Shown: positions 54,501 to 61,392 of the stretch, piece by piece | How positions within the stretch are numbered: the stretch's first letter is position 1 | Layout: every line of letters begins with the position of its first letter | NCBI GenBank assembly: GCA_946185535.1 | Contig: CAMHJX010000001.1 | Span: 62,001 to 126,000 of the forward strand | Source: an uncultured Bacteroidales bacterium | GTDB taxonomy: Bacteria; Bacteroidota; Bacteroidia; Bacteroidales; F082 | Direction: 5' to 3' | Length of the DNA stretch: 64,000 nucleotides | Program-made: the position numbers and the translations under genes | The notes under the pieces: generated by a model | The model's database searches: none | What the model saw: only the letters and a program-made list of their open reading frames with translations | Told to the model about the DNA's origin: nothing

Positions 54501-55492
54501 GTGGTGGCTTCAACACAGGCCTTCTCCCATACATCGGGAACCTCGGGAGCGTAGAGCTCAACCGTCACAGGCCAAATGTGAGCAGCACGGTCACCTTCGG
54601 TGATGGCCACAAACTGACGCTCAATCAAACCAGCTTCAGTACCATTGGTCGTCATCATCAGGTCAACGTCATTGTTGCGAATCACCTGGAAAGGCAGATC
54701 TTCACCACTGACACTGAACATGCCATCATCCGGCGTGAAGTCAAGGACGTTGACAACGTAAGGAGCACCCGTGGTGTACATGCTGAACTCGAAGGGAGCC
54801 ATCCATGCACCAGCAGGGCGAACGCCCAAGTTAAGCTCATCGATGACTTCAACATCACCAGCCATGTACTTCACATGGAGTTGGTCACCGCCACCAACGC
54901 TACCGCCTGTATAGGCGAACATGGTCTTGGGGATGAAGTTTCTCTGGGTAGGGGAAACTCCGTCCAAGCTGCTGCTATTGTATCCAGCAACAGAGGCGCC
55001 ATTTACGGTTTGGCCATAGAAATAAATGTTCTTATAGCCAGCATCCGTAATGTTTTCGCAACCAATAAGAAGGTTGCCACCGTTATAATGGTAAGGTGTG
55101 CTGAAGGTAACAACACACTTGCCGCCTGCACCTTCGGTGACGAAGTCAAGCGTACCATTGTAAACGATCTGGCAGTCTGCCTTCGCAACAAATGCTGAGA
55201 TAGAGGCAGATGCCACTTCCGTGACGTAAACGTCAACGGTCGAAACTGACGTGTAAGGAATGTAACTTGACGTCGTGTACCAAGTGATGGACTGGATGTC
55301 ACCGCCTTCCATCGCAGCAAGGTCTGCTGCGGGAATGACATACTGTGACTTCGTAAAGTCATCAAAATAGAACACGTACGCAGGCACATAATTGTTAGTA
55401 GTTGTGCCTTCATACACAGTCAGTTCATTCGCTCTTGCAAAGCCGAATAAGGCCATAAAGAGCATCATCAAAGAAAAAACTTTCTTTTTCAT
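45590..55492 (-). CDS. Giant HagA-like T9SS adhesin (3300 residues)
   Basis: One uninterrupted frame of 3300 residues. After a signal peptide (1-22) come beta domains and then repeated adhesin modules of the cleaved-adhesin/choice-of-anchor type, each with a W-T-x-D-x-D-G-D-G-x-x-W core and a DNYLVSP motif: near 607, 1324, 2064, 2370 and 2950, with related jelly-roll modules near 1177 and 1777. A fibronectin-like domain (near 960), a carboxypeptidase-regulatory-like domain (near 1050) and Pro-Thr linkers (near 795 and 1760) are interspersed. The Cys-rich module of the two PKD paralogs recurs at about 2567-2843, and a T9SS type A sorting domain ends it (ALYPNPTKGNVTIE near 3240). No catalytic domain is seen. 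Comparable to P. gingivalis HagA; binding to host, dietary or bacterial ligands is inferred. Confidence 0.88.
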   Translation of the reverse strand: MKKKVFSLMMLFMALFGFARANELTVYEGTTTNNYVPAYVFYFDDFTKSQYVIPAADLAAMEGGDIQSITWYTTSSYIPYTSVSTVDVYVTEVASASISAFVAKADCQIVYNGTLDFVTEGAGGKCVVTFSTPYHYNGGNLLIGCENITDAGYKNIYFYGQTVNGASVAGYNSSSLDGVSPTQRNFIPKTMFAYTGGSVGGGDQLHVKYMAGDVEVIDELNLGVRPAGAWMAPFEFSMYTTGAPYVVNVLDFTPDDGMFSVSGEDLPFQVIRNNDVDLMMTTNGTEAGLIERQFVAITEGDRAAHIWPVTVELYAPEVPDVWEKACVEATTFPFVEVPSNAHNTVLHNDYTLPFPEIPEGEDAVYKLVFDQDQILNAEVTFGENGKVALYREGFEGEGGPMADNNYTGIVAGGGGAAGAPFEAQIGDGTTTSTYFPFHSLWNYSLGENLFLASELNEAGVTTAPMTSLSWYVSSTTCTTPQNGINIWMANVSDTELTSTSHITSDMSLVYTGTDVLPVAGQWNEFVFNAGSFAWDGHSNVLIVCQRLNGAWQGSISWQTHNPGFTAMAYDYDDYEVYNAATTSYSMYTSSTNRANIIIKGGGRNRDEFTCNFEGGMLGWTTIDADGDGNNWFHSSNSLTESGYDYTGSGHNSSDGFMVSASYSDVTYNSYAADNYLVSPQKYTLEDNASLNFYFDYGSDSYPDYFEVCVATANNPSANDFTSVWNVNMRGNSEKASIRHNGNRYMNWRNVNVNLSAYAGQQVWIAFHHQDYDEYEVWIDDVTVNTGNGSTPPTPPTPPTPPTPTPTYEMSYGPVITDAAVPAGTYYLVASSTTPNFEVTINANPMPCPAVEGFAFNPTPADNEDGVEPGSVTLRWNIPDYATGWRLIFGSTYHPEPGHVQTVIYPEDGSFSTTMANSYTVRNLWNNTNYFWRVEFNNEGSCPEGVSSPVWGFTTHLNIPQNLTAVDYTVFNDETITLNWNAVVDRTYRQYFIYRDGVKVGDTQVNNIGNTTFTDGPLAYNMNGYTYYVTAIYDEGESAPSDPVTVRVSGYGDVNGHVYEQDGTTGIANATVTMVGLDEFGVNHTYNFQTNADGYYTGHIYAGAAYDGQAAKDGYQTASAPVQGEPIVVNYNETASPYDYILDEDFNPVCSVLAEYYPDPEDVNSPYVKVSWGCGLPGEEIIEDFETGDFSKFDWQLDNNYPWSITTTNPYEGTYCMKSGGAGVANVVSNMSVAVEIPADGEMSFFAKISCESSWDYGYFYIDGAQMGSFTGAGNWVEKTYPITAGEHTFMWQYTKDGSVNSNDDCFYVDYINFYKQPEPPIPGMTYDFENSTMQGWTSVDADGDGNGWLIASEVMTGQPGHNASNDFVISQSYYMGQVLYPDNYLVSPQVQLGGVLRFYACAQDNMYAAEHFGVAVSTTNTNPSSFTMLQEWTMSAKSMGDGTGKPVKGSRSGREQGNWYEYTVDLSAYSGMGYVAIRHFNCSDMFYLNVDDITIGEPGKSIANNTRSLDHYRVYRTNCYNDGPYTLENTALLASVWMPDTVYIDVEWADLEPGVYKWGVGAVYSGNRGEEIAGPINWAAPVVVDNNCRVFEGTKAPENNYKPVSNTEAIAGYKPTRGNATVILTAGDVWGDGSGYQMLLDADATAYGTIIPETGALSTSCSGNDAIYAQFEYKIPTNADGNCSTSNIVINNSVSIEIPAGTYDWCITNPTPGDRIWIAASTGNVGGREDNYVFEEGNVYEFVMSMHGSNDGVDVTITSNSNPPTPPTPPTPGTGGTQLVNFEDGVIPADWNNDATYPWVVASPSYAGYNGNSCMMSGNSGIASSTSAMEATVNFVQDGSVSFLGGCWGEGTSTIWDKCQFFIDGNEQFSYGALQSWDTYSFNVAAGTHTFRWSYTKDGSVNPTGDAFFVDDITFTGVPGGSTGLQLPRESEIVWSNCLDKDMWLNGVTVNVLLNSADSPEGTTVNFTNLNEVEQLNYPVAELTLDESGFYAFETFRRGDYAIKVRHEGYEPIDDTVSIWQNTDLRYVMIELLNGIGDVYVSRTGWAMWDEAYIPGPGPGPQGDGDSFSENFDAGMPSGWTTVDADGDGYTWVSSMTPGNYHNAGVDLTGTGHNGSAHYVISGSWANGTGQVLYPDNYLVSPQVNLAAGSTFSFWACAQDASYPADHFGVAISDNGTSNWTMVQEWTMTAKSGGNVTSYGRGGDTRAQGNWYNYTVDLSAYAGQKYIAIRHFNCSDQFILNVDDIELTSGAKSGDRHFEYYKVMCTSIDGVPIFNHNTVHPFCQLSTDEPYNAPLVEGEHYLCKVAVMYSTGMSAWSEPVEWVYEPCDHWGPVDEVTVNASAQGNHIEWVFEHGFNPYGGDTPGPQPGPGDTFSEDFDAGMPAGWTTVDADGDGYTWVSSMTPGNYHNAGVDLTGTGHNGSAHYVISGSWANGTGQVLYPDNYLVSPQVNLAAGSTFSFWACAQDASYPADHFGVAISDNGTSNWTMVQEWTMTAKSGGNVTSYGRGGATRAQGNWYNYTVDLSAYAGQKYIAIRHFNCSDQFILNVDDIQLTSGAKGGMSIAKGGEFYTQYAEDGIMLNFFALDNVDLRAYLLYVLSNDSRFSLVPEDEYGQFILTGSMDEFETVYRNAIADFSLLSKVDIAERIAGWKSSVSSANFTSVIMDVLISNARVDNDHCINSLPFCTSETITFEAANTSNQADEPGMDDGCIGMSYNPSFYHMRIHTGGPFVIHMEGHDPNSGTDRDIDFCMWGPYTEQEVMSGTACSNLSSNKIMDCCYSASYSENCYLGYAEGQHQHNTSHGSINYHMPEVGEYYILMITNYSQQPCVINFTKTEGEGETDCDIVTPDLIGFLITEDGEFVAFAGPDDREYTVEGEFGDHEYCVRPIYPGQMVLPDHNYGWSMGCPVCEFGPTSGSCAAYMPIHGEALNATDQVKIWWGDENPGPGPGGCEGDEFTENFDNGQMPAGWTTIDVDGDGYNWILGSACDGIYLNGGNLAGAGHNASQDLIVSGSYSNVVGALTPDNWLVSPAVTLCEGSTFSFWACGQDASYVAEHFGVAVSEDGGNTFAMVQEWTMTAKAGGDVMSFGRGGNTRAQGSWHQYTVDLSEYAGEGRKIAIRHFNCTDMFILDVDDIQLANGAKNRANIVNFKVYRSTDNANYDLVGTVAYVAGQTYYEYIDTPAGAGTYYYQVTTVYDNGCESEPAAAFDNPNNDYVEVGVTGINENSDKVALYPNPTKGNVTIEANGMSRITVVSMLGQVLFDTELDADVYTLNMAQFNSGMYMVRVYTEEGVTVKRVTVMQ
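47822..48386 (-). repeat. Direct repeat inside the adhesin gene, copy A
   Basis: About 565 bases nearly identical to 48737-49301 (offset 915), encoding an adhesin module at residues about 2368-2557. The differences seen are mostly third-base changes plus a few substitutions such as GGDTR against GGATR. The near identity at DNA level suggests a recent duplication or gene conversion. Confidence 0.85.
48737..49301 (-). repeat. Direct repeat inside the adhesin gene, copy B
   Basis: Partner of 47822-48386, encoding residues about 2064-2252. The two copies are separated by about 350 bases encoding a linker and fibronectin-like part, so recombination between them would delete or duplicate 915 bases (305 codons) in frame. 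Confidence 0.85.
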
Positions 55493-55712
55493 AATGAATT
55501 GATTTGGTTAATAAATAGGTGAATTAATAAGTTTCTTTGTTTGTAAATGAGAAACGCACCAGTGCCAAAAGGCATGGTGACAGCATTTTTGCTAGGCATT
55601 GTGGTAAAAAAAGAATGCATAGTAAACGCGTTTAACATTTTGTCGACACCTATAAGACGCGCGAGAGACGTTTTACCCTTAGTCGAAAATGCATTTTTTA
55701 TAAAAAAAACGC
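55493..55712. other. Upstream region of the giant adhesin gene
   Basis: This 220-base stretch, the larger part of the 268-base gap, holds no convincing gene. It must contain the adhesin promoter, but I find no clear TAnnTTTG on the minus strand. AT-rich runs flank the adhesin start. The remaining part up to 55760 is the terminator of the phosphorylase gene. Confidence 0.5.
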
Positions 55713-55716
55713 AAAA

Positions 55717-55748
55717 AAAACGGGAAAAGCGATCGCCATTCCCGTTTT
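55717..55748 (-). terminator. Terminator of the glycogen synthase/phosphorylase gene
   Basis: AAAACGGGAA (55717-55726) pairs with TTCCCGTTTT (55739-55748). On the minus strand the stem is followed by a long run of T residues. It lies 12 bases after the stop of the gene at 55761. Confidence 0.85.
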
Positions 55749-55760
55749 CTCATCTCGAGG

Positions 55761-58700
55761 TTAAATCCACTTCACCAAGGGGAAGTCCTGCCTGTGCGGT
55801 AACATCTTGTTGGTGGGAAACACTCGGAAGGTGAAATTGTACACTCCAGCCCGAGTAATCGGCACTTTAATATAATACTTTACCCATTTGTCACCTGAGT
55901 CAACGAGCTTCATTTTGTAGACAGATGTGATTTCATCCACCATTTCGTTGTTCTTCTTGCCAAAGAGCAACTCGATGGCGAGGTCACCAGGCTCGAGGTC
56001 GGGTGTGAGCAATGTGATCTCTGCAACAAACTGCTCGCCAAAGGTCAAGGGACGCACATTGGTATCGGGCAGAATCAGCGACTTCACCTCCACTTTGTCC
56101 CAATTGTTACGCACTCGCATCTTCCAAGCATTGATCTCAAAGGCCTTCTGATAACGGTTGGCACGCATCCAATGGGTCCGCTCGATGAGTTTGTTGTAGT
56201 ACCTCTCGAAATAGTCGTCCATCATACGTTTCATGGTGAAACGGGGTGAAATTTCATTCAAGCATTTCTTCATAGCTGCCACCCATCCTGTAGGCACCTC
56301 ATGAACATTGCGGGCATAGTAGAGCGGAACGATCTCATTTTCAAGCGTGTTGTAGATGGTCTCAGCATCCATCTCGTCTTGATAACGCTGGTCTTGATAG
56401 GTACGCTTCTCCTGAATGGCCCAACCAGCATCGGGGCGATAGCCCTCAGCCCACCAGCCGTCCAAGACGGAGAAGTTGAGTACACCGTTCATCACGGCCT
56501 TCTCTCCACTGGTGCCAGAGGCTTCGAGCGGACGTGTCGGTGTATTAAGCCACACATCCACGCCACTGGTCAAACGGCCTCCGAGTTCCATATCGTAGTT
56601 ACTGATGAACAGTATCTTACCGATAAACTCGGGTCGGCGAGAGATGTCTATAATCATCTTGATCAGGTCTTGGCCCGCCTTGTCGTTGGGATGCGCCTTA
56701 CCAGCAAAGAGGAAGATGACAGGACGCTTCGGATCGTTGACCAACTGCGACAGACGTTCCAAATTGCCGAACAGCAAATGGGCACGCTTGTAGGTGGCAA
56801 AACGACGGGCAAAACCAACAACCAATGCATTCTCGTTCAAGCTGTTGACCGTCTGCATGATGAGTTTAGGACTCTCCTGACGCTGGCGCATGTCTTCCTT
56901 AATCTTCTCTCCCAGATATGTGATCAATTCGTGTTTCAATTGTTTGCGGATGTTCCAGATCTTCTCATCCGGCACTTCATTGATCCGCTCCCACATCTTC
57001 ACGTCCGATTGGGTGTCGATGTAATCAGGACCGAAGGTGTCTTTATAGAGGCTCTGCCAAAGTCGGTTGCTCCAAGTGGGCAGATGCACGCCGTTGGTGA
57101 CATAGCCGATGTGGTTTTCCTCAGCGAAATAACCCGGCCACAGCGACTGGAACATTTCGCGCGACACACGGCCGTGGATCTTACTCACGCCATTCACCTC
57201 TTGGCTGAGGTTGGTGGCCAACACGCTCATCGAGAACTTTTCGTTCGGGTTATTGGGGTTGAAACGACCCAAGCCCATGAAGCGTTCCCAACTGATGTTC
57301 ATGCGGTTGGCATAGTGAGGCATATAGGTGCGGATGAGATGCTCCTCAAAAGCATCGTGACCTGCTGGAACAGGCGTGTGAGTTGTGAACAAGGTGGAAG
57401 CCCTGACCAACTCGAGCGCAACATCGAAGTCGAGGTTGTGCTTGTTGATGTAGACACGCAGACGCTCCAGTCCACTGAAGGCGGCATGGCCCTCGTTACA
57501 GTGGTAGATAGTAGGCTTCATGCCCATGGCTTCCAAGAGACGGATGCCGCCCACGCCGAGGAACATCTCCTGCTTGATGCGCATCTCGCTATCGCCGCCA
57601 TAGAGTCGGCTCGTAATGCCACGGTCCTCGGGCGAGTTCTCCTCGATGTCGGTGTCCAACAGGTAGAGTCCTATCCTACCCACATTGACACGCCATGCCT
57701 TGGCATAGACCGAGCGGCCTGGGAAGGCTATGCTCACCTTCACCCATTCACCTTGTTCGTTAAGCACCGGTATCAGTGGCAACTGAGAGAATTTCTGCGG
57801 GATGTACTCGGCGCGCTGTTCGCCAGAGACAGTAATCTCCTGGGCAAAATAGCCGAAACGATACAGCAAACCGATGCCCACCATATTGGCGTTAGAGTCG
57901 GAGGCCTGCTTCATGTAGTCGCCTGCCAGGATGCCGAGACCACCGGAATAGATCTTCAGGCTCTTCATCAGGCCGTATTCCATACTGAAATAGGCGATGA
58001 GGTCCTTCTGCTGCGTCGGCTGCGACATGTATTGCTTGAACTGGTCGTACACTTTGTTGAGGCGTTCCACAAAGTCACTGTTGTTCTCCAAGTCCTTGAT
58101 CTGCTCCACCGACAGACCTTCCATCATGGCGACGGGGTTTTGCTCCGTGGCTTTCCAAGCCACCGGGTCGATGCTCTCAAACAGTTCGATGGCATCCACG
58201 TTCCAGCACCACCAAATGTTACGCGAGAGCTCTTCGAGCTTCTTCATCTCGGGCGAATAGACGGGTTTCACCAGCACCTTCTTCCAACTCGGCGTGTCGT
58301 TCTTCTGGTAGACTACCTCATGCATCATATCAGCGTATGGCACAGGCTCCAACATGTAATGGCGGCCACCTGCTTTCTCCAAAGCCACATCCCAAGCCTT
58401 CTGATAGTTGACAATCAAGTCTTTCCAAAGCAGTTTTTCTGCCACTTGCAAGGCGGCTTCCGACACTATTGCCATGCCTTTGTCAGTCAAATTTAAGAAA
58501 CGGCGCAAAGCGGAAACAATCTCTTCGATCACCTTGTCATTGTCGCCCACCTGACGCGAAACCACGGTAACAGCTTCGTTGCCCTTGCATTCCTGCTGGA
58601 CAAACTTGCCAAAACCCGAGACATCTGAAGTCAAGGTCGGGATGCCCAAGGCCACGCTTTCAAGCGGCGTATAGCCCCAAGGCTCATAATAGGATGGGAA

Positions 58701-59987
58701 CACTGAGAAATCAAATGCTGAGAGGAACTCGGAATAGGTTATATTGAAAATGCCGTCGTTGCCGTTGAGATAGGCTGGCACAAACATTACCTTCACTTTG
58801 TCGTTGGCATCGTTCTGCAGACCCGAGCTACGCAAGGTATTCAGAATCGCATCGTTTTCATATTCAAAGATATGGTGCGTGGCAGGGAAATCGGTATGGC
58901 CCATGATGGCGTTGGTGCCGTCGAGGCGGTGTTGCAGGTCTTTTGAAGGGCCTGCGATGTTGGCCGGCACGGCAATCACTGCCACTACCGTACGCGGCAG
59001 GTTCTTGTCTTCATTCAGACGTCGCAAGGCCTCGATGAAGAGGTCGATGCCCTTGTTCTTGAATTCGTAACGGCCGCTGTTGATCACCATAAGGCAGTTG
59101 GGGTCGAGGGTCTCGCCGCACAAAGTACCGGCAATTTTCAAGATCTGGGCTCTGGTGGCTTTGCGTTTCTCCTCGAAGGCGGCTTCATCTTGCCTAAAGG
59201 TATGGTCGATGCCATTCTTCGTCACCACATCGGGCTTGCGGTAGAGGAACTGCTCGCACTCCTGGGCCGTGATGTCGCTCACCGTCGTAAAGGAGTCGGC
59301 ATTCTTGGCCGCTTTCTGCTCCATCGACTGCTGCGAGACCACATTGAACTGCATGGCCATCACCGAAGGCAGGTAGGTCTTCAGGTTGTCGTACAGCGGC
59401 AAGCCGTTGCCCGAGATGGCACGGCCGAGGTAGGTAGCGTGCGTGGTGAACACCGTGGCGATGTGTGGGCAATGCTCCTTCAGATAGAGCACGCCCGAAC
59501 CCGTCATCCACTCGTGGAACTGCGCCACAATGTGGCTGGTCTGCTGCAGATAGAAGTTGCAGAAACTCTCGATCACCTGGCCGGCGGCATAGCCGAACAA
59601 CACAGGTTCGATATAATCCCACTGACCGCGGATGCTGTCCAGTTCATACTGCTCCCAAAGGTGTCCGAGGATCTCATTCTTCGACTGGTAAAGTGGCGTG
59701 TAATCCACCAAGATGGCGATGGGGCTGCTTTCGATTTTCCATCTTCCGATACGGCATTTCAAGCCTTGGCTCAATGCCCTTTCGCGCCACTCGGGAAAGA
59801 GTTCATTGTCTTCCACAAAATACAGTGTCTCATGTGATTCCTTGACCACATCAGGACCAACGGTAATATAATGGTCGTCAAGTAGTTGACGCATCGCATT
59901 CGACTTCGTGGAGAGCACCGTATAGATGCCACCCACCATGTTACACACTTCCCAAGAGGTTTCAAAAAGGTATTCGGGGGTTTTCAT
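55761..59987 (-). CDS. Fused glycogen synthase (GT3-like) and alpha-glucan phosphorylase (GT35)
   Basis: I use the ATG at 59987 (1408 residues, starting MKTPEYLFETSWEVCNMVGG); the frame runs to 60020 through AT-rich simple sequence. Residues 1 to about 560 are a eukaryote-type glycogen synthase, with SWEVCNMVGGIYTVLSTKS at the start and FPSYYEPWGYTPLESVALG near 445. Residues about 590-1408 are a short-type alpha-glucan phosphorylase, with YFSMEYGLMKSLKIYSGGLG near 680 and the PLP-lysine motif EASGTSGEKAVMNG near 1175. The first half adds glucose to glycogen and the second releases glucose-1-phosphate. From memory this fusion occurs in Bacteroidota. A gene for a GH57 enzyme lies upstream. Confidence 0.9.
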   Translation of the reverse strand: MKTPEYLFETSWEVCNMVGGIYTVLSTKSNAMRQLLDDHYITVGPDVVKESHETLYFVEDNELFPEWRERALSQGLKCRIGRWKIESSPIAILVDYTPLYQSKNEILGHLWEQYELDSIRGQWDYIEPVLFGYAAGQVIESFCNFYLQQTSHIVAQFHEWMTGSGVLYLKEHCPHIATVFTTHATYLGRAISGNGLPLYDNLKTYLPSVMAMQFNVVSQQSMEQKAAKNADSFTTVSDITAQECEQFLYRKPDVVTKNGIDHTFRQDEAAFEEKRKATRAQILKIAGTLCGETLDPNCLMVINSGRYEFKNKGIDLFIEALRRLNEDKNLPRTVVAVIAVPANIAGPSKDLQHRLDGTNAIMGHTDFPATHHIFEYENDAILNTLRSSGLQNDANDKVKVMFVPAYLNGNDGIFNITYSEFLSAFDFSVFPSYYEPWGYTPLESVALGIPTLTSDVSGFGKFVQQECKGNEAVTVVSRQVGDNDKVIEEIVSALRRFLNLTDKGMAIVSEAALQVAEKLLWKDLIVNYQKAWDVALEKAGGRHYMLEPVPYADMMHEVVYQKNDTPSWKKVLVKPVYSPEMKKLEELSRNIWWCWNVDAIELFESIDPVAWKATEQNPVAMMEGLSVEQIKDLENNSDFVERLNKVYDQFKQYMSQPTQQKDLIAYFSMEYGLMKSLKIYSGGLGILAGDYMKQASDSNANMVGIGLLYRFGYFAQEITVSGEQRAEYIPQKFSQLPLIPVLNEQGEWVKVSIAFPGRSVYAKAWRVNVGRIGLYLLDTDIEENSPEDRGITSRLYGGDSEMRIKQEMFLGVGGIRLLEAMGMKPTIYHCNEGHAAFSGLERLRVYINKHNLDFDVALELVRASTLFTTHTPVPAGHDAFEEHLIRTYMPHYANRMNISWERFMGLGRFNPNNPNEKFSMSVLATNLSQEVNGVSKIHGRVSREMFQSLWPGYFAEENHIGYVTNGVHLPTWSNRLWQSLYKDTFGPDYIDTQSDVKMWERINEVPDEKIWNIRKQLKHELITYLGEKIKEDMRQRQESPKLIMQTVNSLNENALVVGFARRFATYKRAHLLFGNLERLSQLVNDPKRPVIFLFAGKAHPNDKAGQDLIKMIIDISRRPEFIGKILFISNYDMELGGRLTSGVDVWLNTPTRPLEASGTSGEKAVMNGVLNFSVLDGWWAEGYRPDAGWAIQEKRTYQDQRYQDEMDAETIYNTLENEIVPLYYARNVHEVPTGWVAAMKKCLNEISPRFTMKRMMDDYFERYYNKLIERTHWMRANRYQKAFEINAWKMRVRNNWDKVEVKSLILPDTNVRPLTFGEQFVAEITLLTPDLEPGDLAIELLFGKKNNEMVDEITSVYKMKLVDSGDKWVKYYIKVPITRAGVYNFTFRVFPTNKMLPHRQDFPLVKWI

Positions 59988-60032
59988 TTCAGATTTAAGA
60001 TTCAAAGATTTAAAATTCAAAATTCAAAATGG

Positions 60033-60164
60033 AGATTCCCTTCGGGAATGGAAATTTGTTCGTGTCGTTATTTGCGGCGGCTTCAGGCACTTTCAACTCT
60101 GTAACATCCTCAAGCCGCCGCAGAGTAAACAAACAGCTTTATTCCATTCCCCGCAGGGGAATCT
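60033..60164. repeat. Nested inverted-repeat element, copy 2
   Basis: Same plan as 37021-37155: outer arms AGATTCCC..GGGAATGGA, each a small hairpin, and inner arms GCGGCGGCT (60074-60082) and AGCCGCCGC (60113-60121). The loop sequences differ from copy 1. It begins one base after the TAA stop of the GH57 gene on the minus strand. Confidence 0.85.
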
Positions 60165-60165
60165 T

Positions 60166-61365
60166 TTACTCTACTTTAGCCGCTTTGCGTTTCGACAGCT
60201 TCGTCACCCTATCGGCGAAGTCTGTCAGCACATTCATGTAGTTGACATAAGCATCATAGGGCGAGGCATAGTGATTAAAGTACTTATGCACCACACCGTC
60301 GGAGAGCCACTTCGTGCACATGTAATAGAAGTGGTCGGAGGTTTGGAGCATGGTCCAGTCTTGCTGCAGTTCCTCGTCCTTGATGCGATGCACCTTGGCC
60401 GTGAGGTCGTAAAGGGCGCGATAGGCATCGTCCTGCAGGGGGTTGCCGAGCCAAGCCGTGAGGTCGCGCTCCTCGTCGCTCCACGAAAGCACGTTGGGCA
60501 CGTTGACAGCGCTCACCGGCTGCAAGGTCTTGGCCAACTCCTGCGGCGTGGCGAATTTGAACTTGCTGCCTTCCAGAACCGCCTTGGGCAGACGTTCCAT
60601 GAAGTCGAAGATGCCCGTCTCGGCCTGCTGGTGCTCGCCAAAGGTCTCGTAGTCCATGAAGATGTTGACCACCTCTTCCTCATCGGGTAAAGCGTTGAGC
60701 CAGCTGACGAAGTCCTCCGTGCGGAAACCGTCCTGCACGAAGCGGAAGGCAATCTCGTCGCTGAACTTGAAGTTGCGCAGCAGCACCTTTAGCTTCGGGT
60801 TGATGGCGTTGGCGTACATGTAGTTGGGACTCTTCCAGCCCAAGATGTGCTTCGCGCCTTCGGTAAGCATGAGGTTGTAGCCCATGTCGGCCACCGTCGC
60901 CCCGATTTCGTCGCTGTAGATCAGCTCAGTGTTGCGGAAGGTCTTGGGCGTGACGCCAAACACTTCCTTCATCTTGCGCTTGTGGGCCAGCACTTGCCGT
61001 TTGAACTCGTCGGGGTTGTTGAGCGAGGCGAGGCTGTGGGCATAGGTCTCCGAAAGCACCTCCACCCTACCCGTGGCCACCAGTTTCTGGAAGCTCTCAA
61101 GCACCTCGGGGGCATATTGCTCCATCTGCTCGATAACCACGCCCGAGAACGAGAAGGCGAATTTGACCTTGTCGCCCAACTTCTCGATTTGCTTCATCAG
61201 CAACTCGTTCATGGGCAGGTAGCACTTCTCCGCCACGCGCCGCATGATCATGCGGTTGCTGTAGTCGTCGTAGTAATAGTGTTTCTTCCCAATCTCGAAG
61301 AAACGATACGTGCGGAGCCTGTAAGGCTGATGCACTTGGAAATAGAAACAGATTGATTTGCTCAT
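60166..61365 (-). CDS. Glycoside hydrolase family 57 (alpha-amylase/glucanotransferase type)
   Basis: The 399-residue protein has the GH57 N-terminal motif YFQVHQPYRLRTY, the segment EVLSETYAHSLASL near 102, TFRNTELIYSDEIG near 143 containing the catalytic Glu, and IFMDYETFGEHQ near 215 containing the acidic partner Asp. There is no signal peptide, so it acts in the cytoplasm on alpha-glucan. At about 400 residues it is shorter than thermophilic amylopullulanases and resembles the Bacteroidota GH57 encoded with glycogen synthase. Its neighbours (synthase/phosphorylase and a GT4 gene) point to glycogen breakdown or branching. The exact activity, amylase, transferase or branching, cannot be told. 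Confidence 0.9.
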   Translation of the reverse strand: MSKSICFYFQVHQPYRLRTYRFFEIGKKHYYYDDYSNRMIMRRVAEKCYLPMNELLMKQIEKLGDKVKFAFSFSGVVIEQMEQYAPEVLESFQKLVATGRVEVLSETYAHSLASLNNPDEFKRQVLAHKRKMKEVFGVTPKTFRNTELIYSDEIGATVADMGYNLMLTEGAKHILGWKSPNYMYANAINPKLKVLLRNFKFSDEIAFRFVQDGFRTEDFVSWLNALPDEEEVVNIFMDYETFGEHQQAETGIFDFMERLPKAVLEGSKFKFATPQELAKTLQPVSAVNVPNVLSWSDEERDLTAWLGNPLQDDAYRALYDLTAKVHRIKDEELQQDWTMLQTSDHFYYMCTKWLSDGVVHKYFNHYASPYDAYVNYMNVLTDFADRVTKLSKRKAAKVE

Positions 61366-61392
61366 ATTTAGTTGGTTTATATTTACTTATTA

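Noticed and set aside
53813..55198. 461-residue plus-strand frame opposite the adhesin
   Set aside because: Antisense shadow of the 3300-residue frame, with no family motif. Several similar shadows lie along this gene (45506-46483, 49100-49936, 50159-51334).
56301..58496. 731-residue open frame on the plus strand opposite the phosphorylase gene
   Set aside because: It is a shadow of the strongly supported minus-strand enzyme. It has no recognisable domain, and its composition (many His, Asp, Leu and Val) is what antisense of that codon usage gives.
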